A model generated the notes under the pieces. That model did no database searches and was not told where the DNA came from. It saw only the letters and a list, made by a program, of their open reading frames with translations. The position numbers and the translations under genes were made by a program. From Paracoccaceae bacterium (GTDB lineage: Bacteria; Pseudomonadota; Alphaproteobacteria; Rhodobacterales; Rhodobacteraceae), in the NCBI GenBank assembly GCA_020637675.1, contig JACKKD010000002.1, positions 868,001 through 932,000 on the forward strand: a stretch of DNA of 64,000 nucleotides. The letters run 5' to 3'. Positions 11,410 to 19,879 of this stretch are shown here, piece after piece; the first letter of the stretch is position 1, and the number at the start of each line of letters is the position of its first letter.

Positions 11410-11480
11410 AAAAAAGGGCCCCGTTGGGGGCCCCTTCCAATACTTTCGCTCCCTGTCGGACAGGCCGACTTAGTCATTGG
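11410..11480 (-). ncRNA. Candidate small RNA of about 70 nt
   Basis: On the minus strand a good promoter at 11486-11514 is followed, from about 11480, by a short sequence that folds well. A 5' CCAAT can pair with ATTGG near 11435, a CCTGT/ACAGG hairpin lies inside, and the end is a strong GGGCCCC hairpin with a run of six T at about 11409-11437. No open frame of useful length lies within it. This is the layout of a trans-acting small RNA with its own promoter and intrinsic terminator. No known RNA family is recognised. The same 19-base segment occurs in reverse orientation at 11579-11597. Confidence 0.5.
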
Positions 11481-11485
11481 CCCGC

Positions 11486-11514
11486 ACGCTATTGACTTCG
11501 CATCCTTCCGTCAA
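11486..11514 (-). promoter_or_regulatory. Sigma-70-type promoter for the candidate small RNA
   Basis: Minus strand: -35 TTGACG at 11509-11514, a 17-base spacer, and -10 TAGCGT at 11486-11491. Transcription would start near 11480 and run into the hairpin and T-run that end near 11409. Confidence 0.55.
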
Positions 11515-11550
11515 CCGGAAAAATCGCGGTGCCACGAAACTGATTCTGAA

Positions 11551-11583
11551 CGAAAAAAGCCGCGCAGGTGCGCCCGCGCGGCC
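11551..11583 (-). terminator. Intrinsic terminator, minus strand
   Basis: On the minus strand a GC-rich stem (GCCGCGC paired with GCGCGGC) is followed by TTTTTTCG, just upstream of the small RNA promoter. No gene on the minus strand is evident for it to end, so it may terminate a second short transcript beginning between about 11600 and 11680, where a TTGACG occurs. Confidence 0.5.
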
Positions 11584-11707
11584 AGTCCGACAGGGAGGAA
11601 GCAACATCCTGGCGCCGAGGTCCGCGCGCCCGGATGCAATCGACACTGGCACGGCAGGGTTAAGAATGTATTGTTTCGTCAAGATCGGTTCGAGGCGAGG
11701 GCTCAAG

Positions 11708-13255
11708 GTGTTGACGGATGGTGGACTATTCGTGGGTGGCGGTGGTGAGGGCTACGGCACGCCGCAACAGCTTCTTCTGAAATACGGCAACCGTCACGGG
11801 CTCATCGCCGGCGCTACCGGCACCGGCAAGACGGTGACGCTGCAGATCCTTGCCGAGGCCTTCTCGGCCGCGGGCGTGCCGGTTTTCCTGGCCGACGTGA
11901 AGGGCGATCTCGCCGGGCTGGCCATGGCGGGCTCGGCCGAGTCGAAGCTGCACGACGCCTTCATGAAGCGCTGCGCCACGATCGGCTACGAGTTGAAATA
12001 CCGGTCCTTCCCGGTCGCCTTCTGGGACCTCTTCGGCGAGCAGGGCACGCCCGTCCGCACCACGGTGACGGAGATGGGGCCGCTTCTCCTCTCGCGGCTC
12101 ATGGACCTCAGCGAACCGCAGGAAGGCGTGCTGAACATCGCCTTCCGGCTGGCCGACGAGGAGGGGCTGCCGTTGCTCGACCTCAAGGACCTCCAGGCCA
12201 TGCTGGTCTGGATCGGCGAGAGCGCGGCAGAGATCGGCTTGCGCTACGGCAATGTCTCCCCCGCCACCGTTGGGGCGATCCAGCGCCAGCTTCTGGTGCT
12301 GGAGAACCAGGGCGGCACCCGGTTGTTCGGCGAGCCGGCGCTCGACCTCGCCGACATGATGCGGGTCCTGCCCGACGGGCGGGGGCAGGTCAACATCCTC
12401 GCCGCCGACAAGCTGATGGCCTCGCCCCGGCTCTACGCGACCTTCCTGCTCTGGCTCCTCTCGGAGCTTTTCGAGGAACTGCCGGAGGTCGGCGACCCCG
12501 AAAAGCCCAATTTCGTCTTCTTCTTCGACGAAGCGCATCTTCTCTTCGAGGACGCGCCGAAGGCGCTCGTCGACAAGGTGGAACAGGTGGCGCGGCTGAT
12601 CCGCTCGAAGGGGGTGGGGGTCTATTTCATCACCCAGAACCCCGCCGACGTGCCCGACGACATCCTCGGCCAGCTTGGCAACCGGGTGCAGCACGCACTC
12701 CGCGCCTTCACCGCGAAGGACCAGCGCGACCTTGCCCGCGCGGCCGAGAACTACCGCCCGAACCCGCGTTTCGACACCGAGACCGCGATCAAGGAAGTGG
12801 GGACCGGAGAGGCCGTGACCTCGTTCCTGGAGGCCAAGGGCGTGCCCGGCATGGTCGAGCGCACGCTCGTCCGCCCGCCGGCGAGCCGGCTCGGCCCGAT
12901 CACGCCCGAGGAACGCCGCGCGGTCATCTCGGCCTCGGGTCTCGGCTTCAAGTACGACACGGTTTCGGACCGCGATTCGGCCTTCGAGCGGCTTCAGGCG
13001 CGCGCGGCCGAAGCCGCGAAGGCGGCCGCCGAGGCGGAGGCCGAGGAAGACAGGATGAAAGAGGAACTGCGCGAGCTGAAGCAGGCCCGCCGCTACGACG
13101 CGCCCGAGGTCGGCCGGTCGACGACGCGGCGGTCCTCCTCGCGCTCCGACAGCGTCGCCACGGCCTTCGGCAAGAGCCTCGCGCGGCAGCTCGGCACGAA
13201 GACCGGTCAGGCCATCGTCCGGGGCATTCTCGGCTCGCTGTTCAAGTCGCGCTGA
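11708..13255 (+). CDS. HerA-like ATPase of the DUF853/YjgR family
   Basis: A cytoplasmic ATPase of about 515 residues related to HerA/FtsK-type helicases. Near the N-terminus is the family-typical FVGGGG, followed by YGTPQQLLLKYGNRHGL and the Walker A motif GATGTGKT (about 35-42). Walker B is the FVFFFDEAHLL segment. A charged Ala/Glu-rich coiled coil precedes a basic C-terminus. The open frame extends upstream to 11477 across the minus-strand small RNA, but homologues begin close to LTDGGLF, so I place the start at GTG 11708, preceded by GGCGAGGG. The cellular role is poorly known. A DNA- or nucleoid-related motor is the usual inference. Confidence 0.8.
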   Translation: MLTDGGLFVGGGGEGYGTPQQLLLKYGNRHGLIAGATGTGKTVTLQILAEAFSAAGVPVFLADVKGDLAGLAMAGSAESKLHDAFMKRCATIGYELKYRSFPVAFWDLFGEQGTPVRTTVTEMGPLLLSRLMDLSEPQEGVLNIAFRLADEEGLPLLDLKDLQAMLVWIGESAAEIGLRYGNVSPATVGAIQRQLLVLENQGGTRLFGEPALDLADMMRVLPDGRGQVNILAADKLMASPRLYATFLLWLLSELFEELPEVGDPEKPNFVFFFDEAHLLFEDAPKALVDKVEQVARLIRSKGVGVYFITQNPADVPDDILGQLGNRVQHALRAFTAKDQRDLARAAENYRPNPRFDTETAIKEVGTGEAVTSFLEAKGVPGMVERTLVRPPASRLGPITPEERRAVISASGLGFKYDTVSDRDSAFERLQARAAEAAKAAAEAEAEEDRMKEELRELKQARRYDAPEVGRSTTRRSSSRSDSVATAFGKSLARQLGTKTGQAIVRGILGSLFKSR

Positions 13256-13258
13256 GGC

Positions 13259-14563
13259 TCAGAGCGGCCGGATCTTCAGCCGTGTGATGCGGTTTTCCTT
13301 GCGCTGGACGACCTCGAAGCGGAAGCCGTGGAAGGAGAATACCTGGCCTTCGTTCGGGATCATCTGCGCTTCGTGGATCACGAGGCCGGCGATGGTGTTG
13401 GCCTCGTCGTCGGGCAGCAGCCAGTCGGTGGCGCGGTTGAGGTCGCGGATTGTCATGGCGCCGTCCACGATGCAGTCGCCCGCCTCTGTCCGCTTCAGCG
13501 GATGCTCGGCGTCGACGTCGAATTCGTCGGTGATCTCGCCGACGATTTCCTCGATGATGTCCTCGAGCGTGATGAGGCCGCGAAGCTCGCCGTATTCGTC
13601 CACGACAAGCGCGAAATGGGTCCGCCGCTTCAGGAACTCGCGCATCTGTTCGTCGAGCGGTGTCGTCTCGGGCACGAAGTAGGGCGCCTTGGCGACGCTC
13701 AGGATGTCGAGGTCGGAGACCGAATCGAGATGGCCGTCGCCGGTCCTGAGGAAGCGTTCGACGGCGCGCAGGAGGTCCTTGGCGTGGATCACGCCGACGA
13801 TGTTCTCGCGCTCGCCGCGGTAGAGCGGCAGGCGGGTGTGGGGTGCTGCGAGGACCTGGCTGATGAGCACGTCGGGCGCGGCATCGGCGTCGAGCATCTG
13901 GATCTGGCTTCGGTGGCGCATGATCTCGTCCACCGTGCGGTCCGCGAGGTCGAGCGCGCCGAGGAGGCGGTCGCGGTCCTCCTTCTGGACGCTGCCGGTG
14001 GAATGGCCGATGGCCAGCGCGCCGATGATCTCCTCGCGGAACGAGAGGATGTGGCTGTCGGGGTCGGTCCTGACGCCGAAGAGCATGAGGAAGCCGCGGA
14101 CGACGGCGCGGACGACGTTGACGATGGGGCTGAGGACGCGCACCAGCACGCGGATCGGCGGGGCGAGCCGAGTTGCTGCGGTTTCGGGGCTGGTGATCGC
14201 GTAGGTCTTGGGCAGCACCTCGCCGAAGACGAGGACGAGCAGGGTCATAACCATGGTCGCGACCGCCACGCCGTTCGCGCCGAAAAGCCGGGTGAAGAGC
14301 GCGGTTGCGAGCGAGGCGGCAAGGATGTTGACGACGTTGTTGCCGAGGAGGATCGCCCCGATCAGGCGTTCGCCGTCCTCCTTCAGCTTCAGCGCCACCT
14401 CTGCGCCGGCGTTGCCCTTGTCGGCCTGCGCCCGGAGCTTCCCGCGCGATGCGGCGGTCAGCGCCGTTTCGGAGCCGGAAAAGAAGGCGGACATCAGGAG
14501 GAGCAACATGATCCCGCCGGCGGTCAGCCAGGTCGTCGTGTCGAGCATGGGGTCTGCGGTCAT
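13259..14563 (-). CDS. CNNM/CBS-domain transporter (HlyC/CorC family)
   Basis: A 434-residue inner-membrane protein. The N-terminal CNNM (DUF21) domain has three or four hydrophobic helices (about 13-160) with the FSGSETALTA motif. A CBS pair lies at about 205-330, and the C-terminal CorC/HlyC domain covers 345-434. These proteins are associated with magnesium and cobalt efflux or resistance. The old haemolysin name is not a functional guide. It converges on the DUF853 ATPase gene with a three-base gap and lies downstream of xerD. An MgtA-type importer is encoded earlier in the window. Confidence 0.85.
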   Translation of the reverse strand: MTADPMLDTTTWLTAGGIMLLLLMSAFFSGSETALTAASRGKLRAQADKGNAGAEVALKLKEDGERLIGAILLGNNVVNILAASLATALFTRLFGANGVAVATMVMTLLVLVFGEVLPKTYAITSPETAATRLAPPIRVLVRVLSPIVNVVRAVVRGFLMLFGVRTDPDSHILSFREEIIGALAIGHSTGSVQKEDRDRLLGALDLADRTVDEIMRHRSQIQMLDADAAPDVLISQVLAAPHTRLPLYRGERENIVGVIHAKDLLRAVERFLRTGDGHLDSVSDLDILSVAKAPYFVPETTPLDEQMREFLKRRTHFALVVDEYGELRGLITLEDIIEEIVGEITDEFDVDAEHPLKRTEAGDCIVDGAMTIRDLNRATDWLLPDDEANTIAGLVIHEAQMIPNEGQVFSFHGFRFEVVQRKENRITRLKIRPL

Positions 14564-14633
14564 CGGGGGGTCGTCCTTTCGTTCGCTCCGTTATCGCCGG
14601 CGAGCCTGCCGCCTTCAAGCGGCCGCGCCGGGG

Positions 14634-15584
14634 TCAGCCACGGGCGAGGGGATGATGCTCGAGCACAAGCGCGCGGAGACGCTCGTCGAGGACATGGGTG
14701 TAGATCTCGGTTGTGGAAACATCCGCATGGCCGAGAAGCGTCTGGATGACGCGGAGATCAGCCCCGCCCGCAAGGAGATGGGTGGCGAAGGCGTGGCGCA
14801 GGACATGCGGCGTCACCCGCGCGGGCACGATCCCCGCCGCCGCCGCGAGGTCCTTCAGGAGCCCGTGGAAGGCTTGCCGCGTCAGGTGCCCTTCTTTCCC
14901 GCGCGCGGGAAAGAGGTGCCGCGCCGGCGGCAGGCGCGCCTCGGCCCGCGCCGCTTCCTCGGCCGCGTCGCGCGTGGCAAGCCAGGCCGAAAGCGCGTCG
15001 CGGGCGGGGGGGGAAAGCGGCACCATGCGTTCCTTGCCGCCCTTGCCCTTCACCAGAAGCATCCGGGGATCGCCCCGCGCCGCCGCGACGGGGAGCGTCA
15101 CGAGCTCGCTCACCCGCATCCCGGTGGCGTAGAGAAGTTCCATGAGGCAGGTGTTGCGGAGCCGCTCGACCGGATTGCGGCCGGTCTCGCGCGCGGCGGC
15201 GAGGAGCCGGTCCACCTCCTCCACCGTCAGAACCTTCGGCAGGCGCCTTGCCCTGGCGGGCCCGGCGATCTGGATGGCGGGATTGTCGGCGCGCCAGCCT
15301 TCGTCATAGGCGAAGCGGTAAAGCTGGCGGATGGCCGAGAGCCGGCGCGCCCGGGTGGCACGGGAAAGCCCTTCGGCCTCGCAGGCCACGAGGTAGGCTT
15401 CCACGTCGGCGCGGTCGGCGCGGGCGAAGTCGAGCTTGCGCCGTGTGAGCCAGGCCGCGAAGTCCTTGAGGTCTCGGCCGTAGGCGAGAAGCGTGTTGCG
15501 CGCGGCGTCGAGTTCGGCAGCCTGGGCTTCGAGGAAGGCCGAGATCCAGCGCGCGGCCTCGCGATCCGGTGAGGGCGTGGCCAT
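14634..15584 (-). CDS. xerD: Site-specific tyrosine recombinase XerD
   Basis: A 316-residue tyrosine recombinase. The N-terminal SAM-like DNA-binding domain covers about 1-100. The catalytic domain shows Arg157 (ATGMRVSEL), the lysine in KGGKER, His260 and Arg263 (HVLRHAFATHLL), His286 (LLGH) and the nucleophile Tyr295 (TEIYTHV). Together with XerC it would resolve chromosome dimers at dif. It is a housekeeping XerD-like protein rather than a phage integrase: there is no att site, tRNA or mobile gene nearby, and it sits in the xerD-aroK-aroB neighbourhood typical of Rhodobacteraceae. Confidence 0.9.
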   Translation of the reverse strand: MATPSPDREAARWISAFLEAQAAELDAARNTLLAYGRDLKDFAAWLTRRKLDFARADRADVEAYLVACEAEGLSRATRARRLSAIRQLYRFAYDEGWRADNPAIQIAGPARARRLPKVLTVEEVDRLLAAARETGRNPVERLRNTCLMELLYATGMRVSELVTLPVAAARGDPRMLLVKGKGGKERMVPLSPPARDALSAWLATRDAAEEAARAEARLPPARHLFPARGKEGHLTRQAFHGLLKDLAAAAGIVPARVTPHVLRHAFATHLLAGGADLRVIQTLLGHADVSTTEIYTHVLDERLRALVLEHHPLARG

Positions 15585-15586
15585 GG

Positions 15587-17146
15587 TCAGCCCCGCCGCT
15601 CCAGAAGCACCAGTTCCAGCGCCGCCCGCCGTGCTGTCGTCTCCAGCCCGACATGGCGCAGGAAAACGAGTCCCTCGGTCACGTCCCTGAGGTCGCCCCG
15701 GGCGCCGTCGGTGATCTGGTCGATTGCCTCCAGGAGAGCCTCGCCAAGCCGTCGCTCGCTGACGAGCGCCGCGAATTCCGGGGCCGGGTCGGCAGCGCCG
15801 GTGAATGCCGCCTTGATCGCCGCGCCCATCTGGTCGGGCGGAACCGTGGCCGACCCGTCGCCGGTTGCCAGGCCGATCAGGAAGGCCTCGCTGTCGTCGC
15901 GCGGCGTCCTCCCCTTGGCAACGCGTTCGTATCCGTCGGAAAGGAGCGCAATCCGGAAGGCGAGCGCGCCTGCCGCGCCGTCAAGGTCCATCCGGGCGAG
16001 CGACTCGCCGAAGAGCGCGGCGAAGGGCACCTCGAGTTCCTGCGCCTCCACGAGTTGCCAGGCCTGGGGCAGCGTCCGGGCCACGGCCGCCCGGTCTGAA
16101 TCCGCGATCGCGCGATCGAGCGTCTGGACGGCCCGCACCCTTTCCCACACGCCGCCCGAGGCGGCGGCCTCCCGTTCGGTGTAGAGCCCGAGAAGCAGGT
16201 TCGGCTCGATCGCACCGGTGCGCGCCAGCCGCTCGGCGGCGTCAAGCCGCGTCTTCCAGCCGGCATTGGAGTTGAGGTCGGCATGGGCGAAGGCGAGCGG
16301 CAGGGTCGAGGTCTGAAGCGGCTCCCCGATCGCCTCCATCAGCCTGAGGACAAGCGGTGACGGGCGCGCGGGCGCCGGCAGGTCCGGCGCGCCGTCCGCA
16401 AGCTCGGGGTCGAGGAAGCGTTCGAGCAGCGGGACCATGTCGGCGTCGATGTAGCCCAGCGTCTCGCCGGTCCGCAGCGAGAGCGCTGCGGCGTTCCAGT
16501 CGCCCCCGCGCGCCAGGCAGAACACGCGGGCCTCGAACGTAGGCGAAATCCCGGGGGTCTTGCGCATGACCTCGCAGGCGTGATCCTCCTCGCCGGTCAG
16601 GAGGGCGACGTCGAACCGCCGCCGGAAGACTTCGGGCGGCGGATCGTCCACCTGCTCCAGAAGCGCCAGCGCCGGGTCGAGCGCGCCGAGGTCGAGCAGT
16701 TTGTCGATCCGGGCGAGAAAGACGGTCCCCTGGCCGTCGGAATCGGCCGGGGGGGCAAGTTCGGCCAGCAGGAGCCTGTAGAGCAGCGACTGGATGGCCG
16801 GGAGCGTGTGCACCCGCTCGGCCCGGATCAGCCGCGCGAGGTCTGCCGAGGCCGTGGTGCCCCAGAGATCGCGGGGCAGGCCCGTCCGCGCCACCGAGCT
16901 CAGCCCGATGGCGTCGAGCGAGGGGGCGTCGAGCGGCAGGATGCTGATCGCCGTCTGGGTGACCGATTTCGCCACCGGGGGCTCGGCGGTCACGGCGCCG
17001 GGCGCAGGCATTGCCGCGGGCGTCGCGACCGATTTCGACAGCCAGTCGATCGCCGACAGGGGCTCGCCCGTGCCGGTCTCGGCCGCGAGCCGTGCCGGCC
17101 CGGCGAGGAGCAGCGTCACGACGAGAAGGGTCCTAGCGCTGCACAT
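15587..17146 (-). CDS. Exported protein of unknown function (aroK-xerD neighbourhood)
   Basis: A 519-residue protein with a clear signal peptide (cleavage near ARLAAE, residue 22). A low-complexity Pro/Ala linker follows, then a mostly helical, Ala/Leu-rich body consistent with TPR-like solenoid repeats (LDLGALDPALALLEQVDD, ALSLRTGETLGYID). I do not recognise a catalytic motif. Similar long secreted proteins occupy this position in Rhodobacteraceae genomes. It starts 14 bases inside the small membrane protein gene upstream and ends two bases before xerD, so these three genes form one transcription unit. Confidence 0.7.
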   Translation of the reverse strand: MCSARTLLVVTLLLAGPARLAAETGTGEPLSAIDWLSKSVATPAAMPAPGAVTAEPPVAKSVTQTAISILPLDAPSLDAIGLSSVARTGLPRDLWGTTASADLARLIRAERVHTLPAIQSLLYRLLLAELAPPADSDGQGTVFLARIDKLLDLGALDPALALLEQVDDPPPEVFRRRFDVALLTGEEDHACEVMRKTPGISPTFEARVFCLARGGDWNAAALSLRTGETLGYIDADMVPLLERFLDPELADGAPDLPAPARPSPLVLRLMEAIGEPLQTSTLPLAFAHADLNSNAGWKTRLDAAERLARTGAIEPNLLLGLYTEREAAASGGVWERVRAVQTLDRAIADSDRAAVARTLPQAWQLVEAQELEVPFAALFGESLARMDLDGAAGALAFRIALLSDGYERVAKGRTPRDDSEAFLIGLATGDGSATVPPDQMGAAIKAAFTGAADPAPEFAALVSERRLGEALLEAIDQITDGARGDLRDVTEGLVFLRHVGLETTARRAALELVLLERRG

Positions 17147-17270
17147 CCAGTTCGACCGGTGTCCTGACTTCGCTTCGCTCCGGCGTCATGTCGCCGAGAT
17201 AGGCATAGCCGGCAATGCCGGCGAAGCCCACCACCGCGAGGATGAAGATGACCTTGAGAATGCGCAACAT
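17133..17270 (-). CDS. Small single-helix membrane protein (45 residues)
   Basis: A 45-residue reading frame starting MLRILKVIFILAVVGFAG: one membrane helix followed by a short polar tail ending in VELDVQR. It overlaps the start of the exported protein gene by 14 bases, which suggests translational coupling. Similar tiny membrane proteins occur next to shikimate kinase in related genomes. Function unknown. Confidence 0.65.
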   Translation of the reverse strand: MLRILKVIFILAVVGFAGIAGYAYLGDMTPERSEVRTPVELDVQR

Positions 17271-17481
17271 GTGGTCCTGCCGTCTTCTTGTTGTTTCCTG
17301 CCCATGCCCGTCGCGTGATCGCCCCCGGGGCGGGGCCGTTCCCGGCCGGGGCCGACGCCGGCCGGCCGCGCCAGTTGCATTTATATATGGCATTCGCGGC
17401 GAGTTCACGCCATTGAGGGCAGAAAGTTCGCGGGCCGGGCGGGGACTTGCCACCGCCGGCCCGGAGGAAGACGGGACGGGC

Positions 17482-18030
17482 TTGGGAACGGGAGCGCTCA
17501 GGAAGACGGTCGTGCTCATCGGCATGATGGGCGCGGGAAAGACCGCGGTGGGCACCGCGCTCGCCCGGGTGCTCGGCGTTCCCTTTCTCGATTCCGACGA
17601 GCAGATCGAGCGCGCGGCCAGCATGTCGGTGGCCGAGATCTTCCGCCGAGACGGCGAGACCTTCTTCCGGGCGCGGGAGAGCGAGGTTCTGGCGCGGCTC
17701 CTGAGCGGCCCGCCTTGCGTCCTCTCGACCGGCGGCGGCGCGTTCCTGTCGCCCGCGAACCGCGCTCTCATCGCCGAGAAGGGGGTGGCGGTCTGGCTGA
17801 AGGCGGATCTCGATCTGCTGTGGCAAAGGGTGCGCCACAAGACGACGCGCCCGCTCCTCAGGACGGCCGATCCGAAGGCGACGCTGGCCGGGCTTCTGGC
17901 GCAGCGCGAGCCGGTCTATGCGCAGGCCCAGGTGATCGTCGAGGCCGCGCCCGAGTATTCGGTCGAGGATATGGCGGCGAAGGTCCGCGCCGCGCTCGCC
18001 GGCCGATCGGACATCCTGGAGAGGACATGA
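17482..18030 (+). CDS. aroK: Shikimate kinase
   Basis: A shikimate kinase of about 182 residues: ATP-dependent phosphorylation of shikimate in aromatic amino acid synthesis. The P-loop GMMGAGKTAVG is near residues 11-21, the shikimate-binding region has FLDSD and FFRARE, and STGGGAF follows. The TTG at 17482 is my choice of start, because the frame upstream to 17215 is Arg/Pro-rich and not kinase-like. A GTG at about 17512 is too close to the P-loop. The stop overlaps the aroB start by four bases (ATGA), giving a coupled aroK-aroB operon. The AT-rich stretch at 17377-17390 probably holds promoter elements. Confidence 0.85.
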   Translation: MGTGALRKTVVLIGMMGAGKTAVGTALARVLGVPFLDSDEQIERAASMSVAEIFRRDGETFFRARESEVLARLLSGPPCVLSTGGGAFLSPANRALIAEKGVAVWLKADLDLLWQRVRHKTTRPLLRTADPKATLAGLLAQREPVYAQAQVIVEAAPEYSVEDMAAKVRAALAGRSDILERT

Positions 18031-19142
18031 CAGCAACGACAGACACCGTCCGCGTGGATCTCGGACAGCGCAGCTACGACGTGCGCATCGGCGCGGGCCT
18101 CCTCGCGCGCGCGGGCGAGGAGATCGGGCCGCTTCTCCGCCGCCGCCGGGTCGCGGTCCTGACAGACACGACCGTGGCCGGGCTCCATCTGGAGGCGCTC
18201 CGAGCGGGGCTCGGCGGGATCGAGACGGTGGCGCTCGCGCTGCCGCCCGGCGAGGCGACGAAAGGCTGGGCGGAGTTCTCGCGCGCGGTCGACTGGCTTC
18301 TGGAGCAGAAGGTGGAGCGCCGCGACGTGGTCGTCGCGCTGGGCGGCGGCGTGATCGGCGATCTCGCGGGCTTCGCCGCGGCGGTCCTGCGGCGGGGCGT
18401 GCGCTTCGTGCAGATCCCGACGACGCTCCTGGCGCAGGTCGACAGTTCCGTCGGCGGCAAGACCGGCATCAATTCCGTCCACGGCAAGAACCTCATCGGC
18501 GCCTTCCACCAGCCCTCCCTCGTGCTGGCCGACACCTCTGTGCTGGAAACGCTGCCCGCCCGCGACTTCCTTTCGGGTTACGGCGAGGTGGTGAAGTACG
18601 GGCTTCTCGGCGATGCCCGCTTCTTCGACTGGCTGGAGGCGACGGGCCCGTCGCTCGCCGCCGGCGACCGCACGGCACGGCAGCATGCGGTGCGCCGGTC
18701 GGTCGAGATGAAGGCGCGGATCGTCGAGCGCGACGAGACCGAGGAGGGGGATCGGGCGCTCCTCAACCTCGGCCACACCTTCTGCCATGCGCTCGAGACC
18801 GCGACGGGCTATTCCGGCCGGCTCCTGCACGGCGAGGGCGTCGCGGTCGGCTGCGCGCTCGCCTTCGAGCTCTCCCAGCGGCTCGGCCTTTGCAGCCAGG
18901 AGGCGCCGAGCCGGGTGCGAGCGCATCTCAGGGCGATGGGGATGAAGGTCGATCTGGCGGATATCCCGGGCGAGTTGCCGGGGGCGGAGGCGCTGATGGC
19001 GCTGATGGCGCAGGACAAGAAGGTGGTGGACGGACGCCTGCGCTTCATCCTCGCCCGCGCGATTGGCGAGGCCTTCGTGGCGACGGACGTGCCGGGCGAG
19101 GTGGTGTTGGGGCTTTTGCGGGACGCGCTGGCGGGGCGCTGA
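18027..19142 (+). CDS. aroB: 3-dehydroquinate synthase
   Basis: A 371-residue 3-dehydroquinate synthase, the second step of the shikimate pathway (DAHP to 3-dehydroquinate, NAD- and metal-dependent). Family motifs are plain: LPPGEATKGW, VVALGGGVIGDLAGFAAA, IPTTLLAQVDSSVGGKTGIN, the metal-binding GEVVKYGLL, and LNLGHTFCHALE with HGEGVAVG. The ATG at 18027 overlaps the aroK stop and follows GGAGAGGAC. The frame continues upstream to 17715 only as a shadow inside aroK. Confidence 0.93.
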   Translation: MTATTDTVRVDLGQRSYDVRIGAGLLARAGEEIGPLLRRRRVAVLTDTTVAGLHLEALRAGLGGIETVALALPPGEATKGWAEFSRAVDWLLEQKVERRDVVVALGGGVIGDLAGFAAAVLRRGVRFVQIPTTLLAQVDSSVGGKTGINSVHGKNLIGAFHQPSLVLADTSVLETLPARDFLSGYGEVVKYGLLGDARFFDWLEATGPSLAAGDRTARQHAVRRSVEMKARIVERDETEEGDRALLNLGHTFCHALETATGYSGRLLHGEGVAVGCALAFELSQRLGLCSQEAPSRVRAHLRAMGMKVDLADIPGELPGAEALMALMAQDKKVVDGRLRFILARAIGEAFVATDVPGEVVLGLLRDALAGR

Positions 19143-19199
19143 CCCCACCTTCGGGCAGCCGGATGCCGGCGCACCAGTGCGGCGCCCCGGCGTCTCGGC

Positions 19200-19730
19200 T
19201 CAGAACGGGATCTCGTCGTCGAGGTCCGGCCGGCCACCGCCCGACCCGCCCCAGACCCGCCCCCGATCCACCCCCGGGCCGCCCGATCCGCCGGCGCCGC
19301 CGCCGTAGCCCCCCGAGCCGCCGCCATAACCGCCGCCGGAGCGGTCGTCGTCATAGCCGCCGCCCGCGCCGCCGCCGTCGCGCCCGTCGAGCAGCGTCAA
19401 CTCGCCGCGGAACTGCCGCAGCACGACCTCGGTCGTGTAGCGGTCGGCGCCCGACTGGTCCTGCCATTTGCGGGTTTCGAGCTGGCCCTCGATATAGACC
19501 TTGGAACCCTTCTTCAGGTACTGTTCGGCGATCTTTGCGAGGTTCTCGTTGAAGATCGCGACCGAGTGCCATTCGGTCCGCTCCTTCCGCTCGCCCGTGT
19601 TGCGGTCGCGCCAGGTCTCCGAGGTGGCGATCCTGAGATTGCAGACCTTGCCGCCGTTGGGGAACGACCGCACCTCCGGATCGCGGCCGAGATTTCCGAC
19701 CAGAATGACCTTGTTCACCGAACCCGCCAT
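19200..19730 (-). CDS. ssb: Single-stranded DNA-binding protein
   Basis: A 176-residue SSB. The N-terminal 110 residues are the OB fold (MAGSVNKVILVGNLGRDPEV; LRIATSETWRDRNTGERKERTEWHSV as the usual conserved core). A Gly/Tyr/Asp-rich linker follows and the acidic tip DDEIPF recruits repair partners. The ATG at 19730 is preceded by GAGG. An upstream in-frame ATG at 19787 gives 19 residues foreign to SSB. It converges on aroB. Confidence 0.93.
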   Translation of the reverse strand: MAGSVNKVILVGNLGRDPEVRSFPNGGKVCNLRIATSETWRDRNTGERKERTEWHSVAIFNENLAKIAEQYLKKGSKVYIEGQLETRKWQDQSGADRYTTEVVLRQFRGELTLLDGRDGGGAGGGYDDDRSGGGYGGGSGGYGGGAGGSGGPGVDRGRVWGGSGGGRPDLDDEIPF

Positions 19731-19879
19731 GGCGGACCTCCTCGTCCCGATTCCATTCGCCCCGTTAGAGCATCCGTGCCGGGCCAAGAAAAGCGCTCAT
19801 GGTTAACATTCGCCTAACCGGTCCTTCCGGACGGCGTGCGGCTGCGCTACAACGCGGCCGGCAACGATGGAGCCCCTGC

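Noticed and set aside
11449..11597. 6S RNA or a two-piece tmRNA formed by the long inverted repeat
   Set aside because: An internal terminator and promoter on the same strand split the repeat, and none of the conserved sequence features of those RNAs is visible.
11477..11707. N-terminal extension of the DUF853 ATPase up to 11477
   Set aside because: It runs over the small RNA promoter and a terminator on the other strand, is not like the family, and homologues begin near the GTG at 11708.
14634..15584. Phage or island integrase
   Set aside because: The recombinase looks like housekeeping XerD in length and motifs. No att repeats, tRNA or mobile genes are near.
19799..19879. Upstream ATG start for the membrane LuxR protein
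   Set aside because: There is no ribosome binding site before 19799 and the extra 27 residues are basic and unlike a signal anchor. The GTG at 19880 has GGAG upstream.
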